From contig NZ_MJIC01000014.1 of assembly GCF_001758465.1 (NCBI RefSeq), positions 124,001-188,000 on the forward strand: a stretch of 64,000 nucleotides of DNA. Reading direction: 5' to 3'. Shown one piece after another: positions 16,569-26,045 of the stretch. The notes beneath the pieces were generated by a model. The model was not told where the DNA came from, made no database searches, and saw only the letters and a program-made list of their open reading frames with translations. Numbering within the stretch: the stretch's first letter is position 1; every line of letters begins with the position of its first letter. This DNA comes from Marisediminitalea lipolytica (lineage in GTDB: Bacteria > Pseudomonadota > Gammaproteobacteria > Enterobacterales > Alteromonadaceae). The position numbers and the translations under genes are program-made.

Positions 16569-19214
16569 ATGAACACACCGGCGAAAGGTTTTTTTGTAAA
16601 ACCACTCAGCCTGGCCGTTGTTGCTGCATTATGTGCTCCCCTGTCTACGGCATTTGCCCAGTCAGAAGAGGAAGCCATTGAAGAAGTTGTAGCCACCGGA
16701 ACCCGCTTAAAAGGCACCGCCACTGCAGTAATGCAAGAGCGTAAAAACCAGGCTTTCGTTGCGGATATTATGGGTGCTGAGCAAATCTCGCGAACTGGTG
16801 ACAGTGACGCTGCCTCAGCGCTGCGTCGTGTAACCGGTCTGACTCTGGTTGACGGTAAGTTTATTTATGTACGTGGTTTGGGTGAACGTTATTCATCAAC
16901 CCAGTTGAATGGCACTACAGTACCCAGCCCGGATCCAACGCGTAACGTTATTCCGTTAGACTTATTCCCATCGGGCATTATTGAAAGTCTGTCGGTACAA
17001 AAATCCTATTCGCCTTCTATGCCAGCCTCATTTGGTGGTGGTAACGTAGATGTGCGTTTACGGTCTATTCCTGCTCAATCAATTTTTAATCTGTCTGCTA
17101 AGCTGGGCTATAACACCGAAAATTCCGGTGACGCACTTGCTTACGATGGCGGAAGTAACGACTGGTACGGTAGTGATGATGGTACCCGTGCAGTACCGGC
17201 TGCCATACAGGAACGCTGGGATAGTAAAGACTTTTTGGATAATCTGGACCCGCAGACCGCAGTCGATTTGTTCTCTCAGGTTAACCGTAACTATGGTCCT
17301 GAATACGATAGTGTTGCGCCCGACACCGGTTTTAACCTGACTGCCGGTAACAGCTACGATCTTAACGACGATTGGCGTACTGGTTATCTGTTTACCTTAG
17401 GTTATGATCACCAGACTCGTGTTTCTGAGCAGTATGAGCTGCAACAGCAGGACCGGGTAGGTGACAGCATCACGCTGGTTCGCTTCTTTGATGATATTCA
17501 AAGTACAGAAACTACTGCGAAGTGGTCTACGCTGCTAACCCTGGGCCTGGATTACAAACGTAACCATCGGGTTGATTACAGCCTGATCGTACTTAACGAT
17601 ACCCGCGATGAGATTCGTCTTAAAACCGGTAACACCGAAAACCTGAGCGTGGCTGAAGGCGTACGTATCCGTGACATTGACGTGGAATACGAAGAACGTA
17701 CCCTGTATACCAATCAGATTAAAGGGATGCATACTTTCCCTGAGTGGAATTTTATCGGTTTTGACTGGAAATATTCACTTGGACGCTCGGTTCGTTATGC
17801 ACCGGGCAATATGGAAGGCCGTTTTGTAATTTCTGATGCCAACGAAGACGGCGTATTTGATTACGACAACGAAAGCCGCTTACTGGATGCGCAGACTGCG
17901 GGTCGTTATACTTTCCAGAACCTGCATGACCGCGTTGAAAACTACGGCTATAACTTCACATTCCCGCTGACAGTTGGGCGCTGGGAAATGGAATTTAAAG
18001 CCGGTGCGGACTTCATTAATAAAACCCGTCAGGCCGAAAACCGCCGTTTCGACGTAAATACCCTGGCCTTTGAAGACCGTTCTATCTTAGTTGGAAACAA
18101 CTTCGGCGATATCCTTACTGATGATGTTTTGGCGAACTCTTCGTTTAACAGTCGTCCGCTGATCCGTGACACGACCATCGCGGGTGACGATTACGTGGCT
18201 GCTCAGTTAATCGACGCTTATTATTTTGAAGCTGATTTCTTCTTTAACAATAAGTGGCGTTTTACCGGTGGTGTACGTTGGGAAGATTTCCGTCAGGTGG
18301 TTGCGCCGCTTGATCCGCGCACTAACCAGTTTGACTTATCTGACGAAGCTGACCGTTCGCAGTTAGCGTTTGAAGAAGCCGATTTCTATCCTGCCGTAGC
18401 GGTGACTTACTTCCTGGAAGAAGACATGCAGTTACGGGCCAGTGTTGGTTTAACCGTTGTTCGTCCTGACTTGCGTGAAGTGTCGTCGTCGACCTATATC
18501 GACCCGTTAACTGACTTCCCGATTGCCGGTACTCCTGGTCTGGAAACAACCTCGATTACCAACTACGACCTGCGTTGGGAGTGGTATCGTGAAGCAGGTA
18601 ATAACCTTTCAATAGGTTTATTCTATAAAGACATGGAATCGCCAATTGAATCAGTTCAGTCACCTGCTCAGGATGGTCCGCCGTTAATCCGTATCGCTAA
18701 CGCTGAAAGCGGTGAAGTCTATGGTGTGGAAGTCGAATTCCTGCAAGGCCTGGAAGTATTTGGTGGTGGTATCTGGGATAATCTGTTTGTCTCAGGTAAC
18801 GTGACTATCAGTGATTCAGAGATTGTGCTGGATCGTCAGAACATCGTTGAACAAACGGGCGTATCTGCGGCCATTACGCATACAACACGTCGTTTAACCG
18901 GTCACTCCAAGTACGTAGTTAACACGCAACTGGGTTATGACTCAGACAACGGTGAACACTCAGCGTCTGTGGTTTATAACGTGTTTGGTGAGCGTATCCT
19001 GATCCCGGGTATCGATGGCTTTGATGACAGCTTCGAGCAACCGTTCCATTCTTTTGACGTGGTTTACAAGTACTATCCGGACTTTAATACCACTGTCACA
19101 TTGAAGGTTCAGAATATCTTCGATCAAAAGAAAGAGTTGGAATTCGAGGAAGTACTTCTGCGCTCCGAAACAAAAGGAACCAGTCTTAGTCTGACTTATC
19201 GTTACGATTTCTAA
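16569..19214 (+). CDS. TonB-dependent outer-membrane receptor of the Pho-linked locus
   Basis: An 881-residue outer-membrane receptor. The signal peptide ends at about residue 31 (AFAQ), followed by a TonB-box-like EEAIEEVVATGT, a plug domain at about 45-190 (ALRRVTGLTLVDGKFIYVRGLGERY, then FPSGIIESLSVQKSYSP and FGGGNVDVRLR) and a 22-strand-type barrel ending in SLTYRYDF, a typical C-terminal aromatic. ATG 16569 was chosen because GAGG lies eight bases upstream; ATG 16554 lacks this. It lies between its putative lipoprotein partner and the TonB2 operon and ends in a strong terminator. Substrate not known; a phosphorus-containing compound is inferred from context. Confidence 0.88.
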   Translation: MNTPAKGFFVKPLSLAVVAALCAPLSTAFAQSEEEAIEEVVATGTRLKGTATAVMQERKNQAFVADIMGAEQISRTGDSDAASALRRVTGLTLVDGKFIYVRGLGERYSSTQLNGTTVPSPDPTRNVIPLDLFPSGIIESLSVQKSYSPSMPASFGGGNVDVRLRSIPAQSIFNLSAKLGYNTENSGDALAYDGGSNDWYGSDDGTRAVPAAIQERWDSKDFLDNLDPQTAVDLFSQVNRNYGPEYDSVAPDTGFNLTAGNSYDLNDDWRTGYLFTLGYDHQTRVSEQYELQQQDRVGDSITLVRFFDDIQSTETTAKWSTLLTLGLDYKRNHRVDYSLIVLNDTRDEIRLKTGNTENLSVAEGVRIRDIDVEYEERTLYTNQIKGMHTFPEWNFIGFDWKYSLGRSVRYAPGNMEGRFVISDANEDGVFDYDNESRLLDAQTAGRYTFQNLHDRVENYGYNFTFPLTVGRWEMEFKAGADFINKTRQAENRRFDVNTLAFEDRSILVGNNFGDILTDDVLANSSFNSRPLIRDTTIAGDDYVAAQLIDAYYFEADFFFNNKWRFTGGVRWEDFRQVVAPLDPRTNQFDLSDEADRSQLAFEEADFYPAVAVTYFLEEDMQLRASVGLTVVRPDLREVSSSTYIDPLTDFPIAGTPGLETTSITNYDLRWEWYREAGNNLSIGLFYKDMESPIESVQSPAQDGPPLIRIANAESGEVYGVEVEFLQGLEVFGGGIWDNLFVSGNVTISDSEIVLDRQNIVEQTGVSAAITHTTRRLTGHSKYVVNTQLGYDSDNGEHSASVVYNVFGERILIPGIDGFDDSFEQPFHSFDVVYKYYPDFNTTVTLKVQNIFDQKKELEFEEVLLRSETKGTSLSLTYRYDF

Positions 19215-19235
19215 TGAGACTTTTCCTGTGAAGAG

Positions 19236-19259
19236 AAAGCCGCTTCTGCGGCTTTTTTT
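19236..19259 (+). terminator. Terminator after the TonB-dependent receptor
   Basis: AAAGCCGC and GCGGCTTT arms around TTCT, running into a T7 tract. It separates the receptor transcript from the TonB2 operon, which has its own Pho-box-like site. Confidence 0.88.
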
Positions 19260-19293
19260 GTTATAGGAAGGGGAAAATTTTTTTATGACAGAT

Positions 19294-19311
19294 TAGTAAT
19301 AAAACTGTCAC
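19294..19311 (+). promoter_or_regulatory. Pho-box-like site before the TonB2 operon
   Basis: TAGTAAT (19294) and a perfect consensus unit CTGTCAC (19305) are 11 bp apart with an AAAA spacer. The site is 75-92 bp before the DUF3450 start and beyond the receptor terminator, so the TonB2 operon appears to have its own PhoB-type promoter. Confidence 0.6.
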
Positions 19312-19385
19312 ATAAACCCCCTATCCTACCCGCAGTTTTTAGTGGTCGGTTGTTCCGATTTCTTGTAACAAAAAGGTTTGAATGT

Positions 19386-20141
19386 ATGAAGCTTTTTAAT
19401 ACTTTGCTGATTAGTACCGCATTATTGTCGGTGTCAGCATTCGCTCAGGAGCAGGAGTTAAAACCTGCAATTGATGCCGCTAAGGAAATAAATGAATCTG
19501 CTGCCCGCTCGCAGCAAAAGATTGATGGCATCACCGATCAGATTGACAGCAAACTGCAACAGTTTAAAACGCTGAACAAAGAGATCGAAGGTCTGGAGAT
19601 TTACAACAATCAGTTGCGTAAGCAAATCGCCAATCAGGAACAGGAAATGGCTGACCTGAACGCGGCAATTGATGAAGTATCGGTTATCGAACGCCAAATT
19701 ACGCCATTGATGATCCGCATGATTGATGGCTTGGAGCAGTTTGTACAACTGGACGTTCCGTTCTTACCCAAAGAGCGTGCTGAGCGTATTGCTGGCCTGA
19801 AAAGCATGATGGACCGTGCGGACGTTGCGGCGTCTGAGAAATTCCGTCGTGTAATGGAAGCGTACCAGGTAGAAATGGACTACGGTCGCACTATGGAAGC
19901 GTACACCGGGATTCACGATATTGATGGTCAGGAACGTGACGTTGAGTTTTTACGTCTTGGTCGTACCGCATTGATTTATCAAACCCGTGATGCAAGCTCA
20001 CAAGGTGTTTGGAACAAACAAACCCGTCAATGGGAAGAGCTGGACAGTTCTTACCGTACCCAGGTAACCAAAGCACTCCGTATGGCCAAGAAACAACTTG
20101 CGCCTGATCTGTTAATGCTGCCTGTAGCACTTACCGACTAA
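19386..20141 (+). CDS. DUF3450 periplasmic coiled-coil protein of the TonB2 operon
   Basis: A 251-residue exported protein (signal peptide to about residue 20, SAFAQ) with a long coiled coil at about 30-110 and a compact C-terminal domain. It is DUF3450, always found as the first gene of TonB2-type operons in Vibrio and Shewanella relatives; its biochemical role is not established. ATG 19386 has AAAGG upstream; the 12 extra codons from 19350 carry no family features. The next gene starts 13 bp downstream. It probably contacts the periplasmic coiled coil of the following TtpC-like protein (inference). Confidence 0.85.
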   Translation: MKLFNTLLISTALLSVSAFAQEQELKPAIDAAKEINESAARSQQKIDGITDQIDSKLQQFKTLNKEIEGLEIYNNQLRKQIANQEQEMADLNAAIDEVSVIERQITPLMIRMIDGLEQFVQLDVPFLPKERAERIAGLKSMMDRADVAASEKFRRVMEAYQVEMDYGRTMEAYTGIHDIDGQERDVEFLRLGRTALIYQTRDASSQGVWNKQTRQWEELDSSYRTQVTKALRMAKKQLAPDLLMLPVALTD

Positions 20142-20154
20142 GAGGACGAAAGTG

Positions 20155-21519
20155 ATGTTAAAGTCGTTAAAAACAATCGCAGTTGGTCTGGTTGCTGCCT
20201 GCATTAGCGTAAGTGCTATGGCTGAAAACGAGCGCGCACTGGATCTGGATGCTTTACTTAAGCAATTGGAAGAAGGCAAATTTGCCCAATCTCAGCAAAA
20301 CAAACAACGTGAGCAAGAGTTTATGGCGCAACGTGCTGAACAGGATCGCATTTTACGCGAAACTGGCAAGCTGCGTGACCGTACTCTGGCTAACTCAGAA
20401 CAGCTGGAAACTCAGTTCGAAGAAAACGAGTTTAAACTGGCTGACCTGAACGAAGCGTTAACTACCCGTCTGGGTTCATTAAAAGAATTGTTTGGTGCAC
20501 TGCAACAAGTTGCTGGCGATACCAAAAACAAATTCTATAACTCAGTAATTTCTGCTGAAATCCCTGGTCGTGCTCAGTTCCTTGACCAATTGGCACAAGA
20601 CATGGGTTCAAGCTCCAAGCTGGCGTCTATCGATGAAATCGAGCGTGTTTGGTACGAAATTCAGCGTGAAATGACCCAGTCAGGCAAAGTTACTAAATTT
20701 ACTACCGACGTTGTTGAAGCGGGCGGTGCTAAGGTAACAAAAGAAGTGGTTCGTGTTGGCCCGTTTGCACTGGTTGCCGATGGCAAATACCTGGACTTCA
20801 ACGGTGTAACCGGCACTGTTGCAGAGCTTATCCGTCAGCCACCTGCACGCTATGGTGATTCTGCGGCCGAGCTGCAAGCCTCTAATGGTGAACTGGTTAA
20901 GTTTGGTATTGACCCAACAGGCGGCTCTATCCTTGGTCTGCTGGTTCAGGCTCCTAACCTGAAAGAACGTGTAGAGCAGGGCGGTGTGGTTGGTTACATC
21001 ATCCTTATCGTGGGTGCCTTTGGTCTGTTACTGGCAATTGAGCGACTGTTTACCCTGACGATTATTCGTACCAAGGTTAACAGCCAGCTGAAATCGAAAG
21101 AAATCAAAACCAACAACCCACTGGGTCGCGTTCTGAAAGTGCGTGAAGAGCATCCTAATGCGGATACTGAGGCACTGGAGCTGCATTTAACCGAAGCTAT
21201 TCTGGCTGAAGTACCTAAGCTTGGACGTAATCTGGGTATCATTAAGATTATCTCTGTAGTTGCACCTCTGATGGGTCTGTTAGGTACCGTAACCGGTATG
21301 ATCAACACCTTCCAGGCAATCACTCTGTTTGGTACCGGTGACCCTAAACTGATGGCTGGTGGTATCTCTACTGCCCTGGTAACTACCGTACTGGGTCTGG
21401 TTGTGGCTATCCCGACTACCTTACTGTACGCAATGCTGAACACGCGTAGTAAGAACATTGTTTACATTCTGCAGGAACAAGCTGCCGGAGTAATCGCTGA
21501 GCGCGCTGAGAAAGGCTAA
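20155..21519 (+). CDS. ttpC: TtpC-like protein: periplasmic coiled coil fused to a MotA/TolQ/ExbB channel domain
   Basis: A 454-residue inner-membrane protein. Signal peptide (1-23), periplasmic coiled coil (30-110) and a linker domain are followed by an ExbB/TolQ proton-channel domain at about 275-450 with three membrane segments (GGVVGYIILIVGAFGLLLAIERL, then LMGLLGTVTGMINTF, then ALVTTVLGLVVAIPTTL). This is the extra fourth subunit that distinguishes TonB2 systems from TonB1; in Vibrio, TtpC is needed for TonB2-driven uptake. ATG 20155 is preferred over GTG 20152 because AGGA lies eight bases before it. The exbB gene follows after 5 bp. Confidence 0.88.
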   Translation: MLKSLKTIAVGLVAACISVSAMAENERALDLDALLKQLEEGKFAQSQQNKQREQEFMAQRAEQDRILRETGKLRDRTLANSEQLETQFEENEFKLADLNEALTTRLGSLKELFGALQQVAGDTKNKFYNSVISAEIPGRAQFLDQLAQDMGSSSKLASIDEIERVWYEIQREMTQSGKVTKFTTDVVEAGGAKVTKEVVRVGPFALVADGKYLDFNGVTGTVAELIRQPPARYGDSAAELQASNGELVKFGIDPTGGSILGLLVQAPNLKERVEQGGVVGYIILIVGAFGLLLAIERLFTLTIIRTKVNSQLKSKEIKTNNPLGRVLKVREEHPNADTEALELHLTEAILAEVPKLGRNLGIIKIISVVAPLMGLLGTVTGMINTFQAITLFGTGDPKLMAGGISTALVTTVLGLVVAIPTTLLYAMLNTRSKNIVYILQEQAAGVIAERAEKG

Positions 21520-21524
21520 TCATC

Positions 21525-22040
21525 ATGATTGAGTTTCTGGAAGCAATTCGTGATTTTACAGAAACCGGAGGCCAGGTACTCCTGGTCATCGGTTTGCTGA
21601 TATTCGTGATGTGGCTCTTGATCCTCGAACGTGCATTGTATCTGCTGGTATCGCACAAAAACCTAAGTAAAGCCGCTATTGCTCAGTGGAAAGCCCGTGA
21701 AGATCGTTCTTCCTGGTACGCTGAGCAGGTGCGCTCTAAAGTCATTTCGTCGCTGACCATTAAATTAAATGGCAGCATCCCGGTTATTCAGGCTTTGGTG
21801 GCACTTTGTCCACTGCTGGGTCTGATGGGTACCGTTACCGGAATGATTGAAGTTTTTGATGTGATGGCCATTTCAGGTTCAGGTAATGCCCGCTCGATGG
21901 CATCAGGTGTTTCTAAGGCCACTATCCCGACAATGGCGGGGATGGTTGGCGCACTGTCAGGTGTTTTTGCTTCAAGCTGGTTAAACCGCAAAGTAAAAAC
22001 CGAACGTGCGCACTTAGAAGAAGCCCTGATTAAGCGCTAA
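21525..22040 (+). CDS. exbB2: ExbB-type proton channel subunit of the TonB2 system
   Basis: A 171-residue inner-membrane protein, short as in ExbB2 proteins. Three membrane segments: about 15-38 (VLLVIGLLIFVMWLLILERAL), 90-110 (CPLLGLMGTVTGMIEVF) and 130-150 (MAGMVGALSGVFASSWL). With ExbD it forms the proton-driven motor that energises TonB. It starts 5 bp after ttpC and lies in the same transcription unit. No key residue appears to be missing. Confidence 0.92.
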   Translation: MIEFLEAIRDFTETGGQVLLVIGLLIFVMWLLILERALYLLVSHKNLSKAAIAQWKAREDRSSWYAEQVRSKVISSLTIKLNGSIPVIQALVALCPLLGLMGTVTGMIEVFDVMAISGSGNARSMASGVSKATIPTMAGMVGALSGVFASSWLNRKVKTERAHLEEALIKR

Positions 22041-22055
22041 TACATTATTCCGAGA

Positions 22056-22076
22056 GGGTGGTTGTATAAACCACCC
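22056..22076 (+). other. Intercistronic hairpin between exbB and exbD
   Basis: GGGTGGTT (22056-22063) and AACCACCC (22069-22076) form a perfect 8-bp stem with a GTATA loop. There is no T run. It may mark an mRNA processing point that sets ExbB above ExbD, in line with the multimeric ExbB ring; this is inference. Confidence 0.5.
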
Positions 22077-22097
22077 GCTAGAAAGGTAAGAAAAATT

Positions 22098-22505
22098 ATG
22101 AGACAACATTTTCAAAACCTGGTAGATGAAGAAGAAGCCACAATCGACATGACGCCCATGCTGGACGTGGTATTTATCATGCTGATCTTCTTTATCGTAA
22201 CTGCGTCTTTTGTAAAAGAGGCGGGTATTGATGTTAACCGTCCTGAAGCCGCTACTGCGGTGAAAAAAGACCGCGCTAATATCCTGGTTGCTATCTCCGA
22301 TAAAGGTGAAATCTGGATTAATAAGCGTCGCGTGGATGTGCGTGCTGTGCAGGCTAACATTGAACGTCTGCATGCCGAAAACCCACAGGGGACTGTAGTT
22401 ATTCAGGCTGACAAACTGGCTACTACAGAAACGTTGATTAAAGTGATGGATGCATCCCGGGCCGCTGGTGTTTACGATGTGTCGATTGCAGCGCAAGAGC
22501 CATAA
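22098..22505 (+). CDS. exbD2: ExbD-type subunit of the TonB2 motor
   Basis: A 135-residue protein with one N-terminal membrane segment (about 20-42) and a periplasmic ExbD/TolR domain. The conserved Asp23 in DMTPMLDVVFIMLIFF is the proton-carrying residue of the family. ATG 22098 was chosen because AAAGG stands before it; the 12 upstream codons from 22062 run through the intercistronic hairpin. It works with ExbB and TtpC to transmit proton-motive force to TonB. Confidence 0.93.
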   Translation: MRQHFQNLVDEEEATIDMTPMLDVVFIMLIFFIVTASFVKEAGIDVNRPEAATAVKKDRANILVAISDKGEIWINKRRVDVRAVQANIERLHAENPQGTVVIQADKLATTETLIKVMDASRAAGVYDVSIAAQEP

Positions 22506-22518
22506 GCGAGCATAGACC

Positions 22519-23130
22519 ATGTCACGATTTTTAATCGCATTTGTTGTATCACTGGCGATTACGTTGGGATTGTTCTTTCTGATGCAGTCGCTAATTAAAA
22601 TGGGCGGCAGTGCATTAACCGAGCCTCCAAAAGGCAGCGTGCTCGATTTCGTTCGCGTTAAGCCTGAAGAGCAGGTGCAGAAGAAAGATCGTAAGCCACG
22701 TAAGCCACCCAAGCCGGAAGAACAGCCGCCGCAAATGGATACCCCGCAAATGGACTCTCCAAGTCCGGATGCGAACAGCGAAGGCATGTCATTTGCTGCT
22801 GATGTGGGTGACAGTATGGCCCTTGATGGTGGTGGCTTAGCCCTGGAAGGCGGCGATGGTGAATATCTGCCCATCGTTAAAGTTGCCCCGGTCTATCCGC
22901 GTCGGGCGTTGCAGCGTGGTATCGAAGGTTTCGTTATCGTTGAGTTTACGGTAACCAAACAAGGGGCTGTGAAAGACGTTTACGTAGTGGAAGCAAATCC
23001 TGAAGGTATTTTTGAGCAAGCCGCTATGGATGCTGCACTCAAGTTTAAATATAAACCACGGGTAGTAAATGGTGAGGCGGCGGAAGTATCCGGCGTACAA
23101 AACCGTATTACTTTCCAGATAGACGGGTAA
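22519..23130 (+). CDS. tonB2: TonB2-type energy transducer
   Basis: A 203-residue inner-membrane-anchored protein: membrane segment at about 5-25, a Pro/Lys/Glu-rich spacer at about 50-90 (KPRKPPKPEEQPPQ), and a C-terminal TonB domain (115-203) with YPRRALQRGIEGFVIVEF. The short length is typical of TonB2. It bridges the periplasm to touch the TonB box of receptors; the receptor encoded at 16.6 kb is the obvious client. The next gene starts 7 bp downstream. Confidence 0.92.
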   Translation: MSRFLIAFVVSLAITLGLFFLMQSLIKMGGSALTEPPKGSVLDFVRVKPEEQVQKKDRKPRKPPKPEEQPPQMDTPQMDSPSPDANSEGMSFAADVGDSMALDGGGLALEGGDGEYLPIVKVAPVYPRRALQRGIEGFVIVEFTVTKQGAVKDVYVVEANPEGIFEQAAMDAALKFKYKPRVVNGEAAEVSGVQNRITFQIDG

Positions 23131-23137
23131 GGCGAGT

Positions 23138-24451
23138 ATGAAGCAAGCACTTTCTAAATCCCTGTTATCAGTCGCTATCGCGGGGTTGTTACTAACTGGC
23201 GGTACGTCATTGGTAGCCTCATCTGCGGTGGCGCAGGAAGAAACCAAAGCCAGTGAGCGTCCTACCCGACGCACACCGGCACTGCGGTCCAAGGTTTACG
23301 ACCAGCTGTCTCGCGCTCAGGCAGAAGCCGACGCGGGTAATCTGGCGGAAGCGATTGGAATTCTTGACGTTGTAAAAGATAAATCAGACTCCATGAATAG
23401 CTATGAGCTGGCCATGATGTACAACTTTTACGGTTTTATCTATTACAACGAAGAGCAGTATGACAAAGCGCTGGAAAACTTTGCTCAGGTGGTTGAGCAG
23501 CAGCCAATTCCGGAAAGCTTTGAACTGAGTACCTTGTTCAGTCTGGCACAGCTTAACCTGATGCAAGGCAATTACGCGACAAGTATTGAATACCTGGAAC
23601 GGTGGGAAGCACTTAACACTGGCAAGATCCCACCGAAGAATCTGGTGATTAAGGCGCAGGCTTATTATCAGAATAAGCAGTACGAAGAAGCCTCCGAATT
23701 CATCACTCAGGCCATTAAAGGTCATGAAGAAGACGGTATGATCCCGGATGAAGGCTGGTTGATTTTACAACGGGCTATTTATTACGAGCTAAAACAGCCT
23801 GAAAAGGTTAAAGATGTGCTGGTAAAAATGGTGAAGTTGTTCAACGAACCTAAGTACTGGATCCAGCTGGCAGGCATGTATGGTGAGTTGGGTGAAGAGA
23901 AAAAGCAGCTGGCCATTATGGAAGCGGCTTACCAGCAGGGTTATGTAACTTCTGGTGGCGATATCTTTAACCTGGCACAGCTGTATTATTATCATAAAGC
24001 CCCTTATAAAGGTGCGCGTCTGATGGAACAGGCGATGAATGATGGCGTACTGGAGAAAAACCTGCGTAACCTGAAATTCTTGGGCCAAACCTGGACGCTG
24101 GCCAAAGAGAACGATAAAGCAGTACCTGTGATGGCACAGGCGGCTGAGTTGTCTGACGACGGTGAACTGGATGCGCAGCTGGCGCAAATTTATCTCAATA
24201 TGGAAAACTGGGATAATGCCATTAAGTCAGCGGACAGCGCCCTTAATAAAGGTGAGTTGCGTAACCCGGGTATTCCCTATCTGATTAAAGGCATGGCGCT
24301 GTACAACAAAAAGCAGTACGCGGCCGCACTGGATACCCTTGCAGAAGCAGAAAAGTTCAACTCAAGCAAAGGGATGGCGCAACAGTGGTCTAAATTTGTG
24401 GCCTCTGAGAAAGCCAGCAGTGAGCAGCTACAAGCTGAACTGGGTTCGTAA
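23138..24451 (+). CDS. Periplasmic TPR protein ending the TonB2 operon
   Basis: A 437-residue exported protein with a signal peptide to about residue 31 (SAVAQ), then repeated helical pairs of the TPR type (for example AEAIGILDVVKDK, YDKALENFAQVVEQQP, NWDNAIKSADSALNKG, YAAALDTLAEAEKF). TPR proteins of this kind close TonB2 operons in Vibrio and Shewanella relatives, and some are required for TonB2-dependent transport. It starts 7 bp after tonB and is followed by a strong terminator, which closes the six-gene operon. Confidence 0.85.
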   Translation: MKQALSKSLLSVAIAGLLLTGGTSLVASSAVAQEETKASERPTRRTPALRSKVYDQLSRAQAEADAGNLAEAIGILDVVKDKSDSMNSYELAMMYNFYGFIYYNEEQYDKALENFAQVVEQQPIPESFELSTLFSLAQLNLMQGNYATSIEYLERWEALNTGKIPPKNLVIKAQAYYQNKQYEEASEFITQAIKGHEEDGMIPDEGWLILQRAIYYELKQPEKVKDVLVKMVKLFNEPKYWIQLAGMYGELGEEKKQLAIMEAAYQQGYVTSGGDIFNLAQLYYYHKAPYKGARLMEQAMNDGVLEKNLRNLKFLGQTWTLAKENDKAVPVMAQAAELSDDGELDAQLAQIYLNMENWDNAIKSADSALNKGELRNPGIPYLIKGMALYNKKQYAAALDTLAEAEKFNSSKGMAQQWSKFVASEKASSEQLQAELGS

Positions 24452-24480
24452 TTCAAAGCGTTTACCAGTCCTGATTAACA

Positions 24481-24505
24481 AGCCGGTGAAATCACCGGCT
24501 TTTTT
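24481..24505 (+). terminator. Terminator of the TonB2 operon
   Basis: AGCCGGTGA and TCACCGGCT form a perfect 9-bp stem with an AA loop followed by T5. It also lies at the 3' end of the converging DUF2254 gene. Confidence 0.9.
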
Positions 24506-24523
24506 ATGCCTGTCAGTTTCGGA

Positions 24524-25846
24524 TCATATAAGACTGTTCTTAAATGGCTGGTAAGCTTCTTCGAGTTTTCTTTCGTCTGCTTCGCTCAACGACATTTGTT
24601 CTTTAAGGATATAAATACTTTTTGCATGCTGAGTGATGGCGGCACGCACGGAGTGTTCACACTTTTCGTGTAATTTTCCCAGATTGAACAGTAAGTGTCT
24701 TAATACGGCACTTTGCCCCACCGCAGCCTGAATAATCTGGCTGTAGGCTTTATCAATAATCCCGGCAAAGGTGAAAGTGCGACGTTTTAACCACACCTCG
24801 GTTGTTGTATTAACCAGGGGTTGGGCCGGAAATTCCCGCGTAGATACCTTTACACACAGGGCGGTGAGTTTGTCGACACAGGTAATTGCCGTATGCGGAT
24901 CGTTGATTCCCGGAGACAGTGCGCGCAGAGCAATTTCGACTAACTGGGTAATGGCAAACTCAGGGTCCTGAATAGGTGTGCGATTAGCACCAAACACAAT
25001 GGCTTGTCTTAGTGTGGCAAAATCCTCTTCGTTTAAAGGTTGGTGACAACAGGCGCTGAACAGTGGCTCGCCACATAAGACATGATCGCCGCTGCGCACG
25101 AATACCTCGGTACCGGCTATTTGCGCCGCTGGTTGGGATAAAAAGCTGGCATAGTTGATGGTTTGAATATAACCGCTGGTGGTGGCGTAAACGTTAACTC
25201 TGAAACTACTTTCCGGGGATGTCCATTGTTCAGCGATAGCCTGATAGGCGCTATGATTTTCTGGCAGCGGCAGCAATGAATCCAGATTGTTTTCAAATTG
25301 AAAAACACAGTCTGCGATGACCTGGTCGGCCTGGATTGAACGCGATACATGATGGATAAAAAAGATAATGGTCACACAGTCGATAAGCGCTAAAAATACC
25401 GTGACGCCAGCCAGCACAGAGATGGCATCCTGATTACTGCTGATTGACGAGAGGTGATGCAGTGAAATCAGACAAAACAGAAATGTGGTCACCAGCAGTC
25501 CCAGTACCCACTGGGTATTGCGGTCGTGCATAAAATTGCGAATGAGCCGCGGCCCAAACTGATTTGACGCCAGCGTAAGGGAAACCAGAGTCATAGAAAA
25601 GGCAATACTGGTTACCGTTATCATGGCTCCCGCCACGGTTGACAGCAGTTGCTGGACATTGTTTTGCGTAACCAGTGGAATGAGAGGTCGCAGCCAGTCA
25701 GGAAGCATGGCGCGCCCGATAACCGCGAGGCATAAATAACACAGCGCTACGCCGATGCTCATCATCAGTACCGGAATAAACCAGTAACTGGTAGAAAGCG
25801 ATTCCCAGAGTACCCGCACACGGGTAATGATAAGTCGAAGCGTCAT
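24524..25846 (-). CDS. DUF2254 predicted membrane protein
   Basis: A 440-residue protein of the DUF2254 family. Four membrane segments are seen at about 20-45, 65-90, 110-130 and 140-160, followed by a cytoplasmic domain. Family-typical segments are AGAMITVTSIAFSMTLVSLTLASNQFGPR and ALSPGINDPHTAITCVD. The function of the family is not established. It converges on the TonB2 operon and stands alone with no obvious partner. Whether it belongs to the phosphate region is not shown. Confidence 0.82.
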   Translation of the reverse strand: MTLRLIITRVRVLWESLSTSYWFIPVLMMSIGVALCYLCLAVIGRAMLPDWLRPLIPLVTQNNVQQLLSTVAGAMITVTSIAFSMTLVSLTLASNQFGPRLIRNFMHDRNTQWVLGLLVTTFLFCLISLHHLSSISSNQDAISVLAGVTVFLALIDCVTIIFFIHHVSRSIQADQVIADCVFQFENNLDSLLPLPENHSAYQAIAEQWTSPESSFRVNVYATTSGYIQTINYASFLSQPAAQIAGTEVFVRSGDHVLCGEPLFSACCHQPLNEEDFATLRQAIVFGANRTPIQDPEFAITQLVEIALRALSPGINDPHTAITCVDKLTALCVKVSTREFPAQPLVNTTTEVWLKRRTFTFAGIIDKAYSQIIQAAVGQSAVLRHLLFNLGKLHEKCEHSVRAAITQHAKSIYILKEQMSLSEADERKLEEAYQPFKNSLI

Positions 25847-26045
25847 CCCTTAACCTTTTAACAGCGTAAACCCAGTTGATACGGCCGAAGCTGTTGATTT
25901 GGATTGGTTATTTTCGTCAGTCAATGTTTATCGTGCAGGCAGAGAACATCTGTATTTTGCTTTCCGGAATATTCAATACTTCTAAATTTCAATGTGTTAT
26001 GGTCTAAATGATTTCCTGCTAAATACAATATTCAAGGGATTTGAT

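Noticed and set aside
22014..22874. A 286-codon ORF on the minus strand opposite exbD and tonB
   Set aside because: It runs antisense through two clearly recognised genes, has low-complexity composition and no family features.
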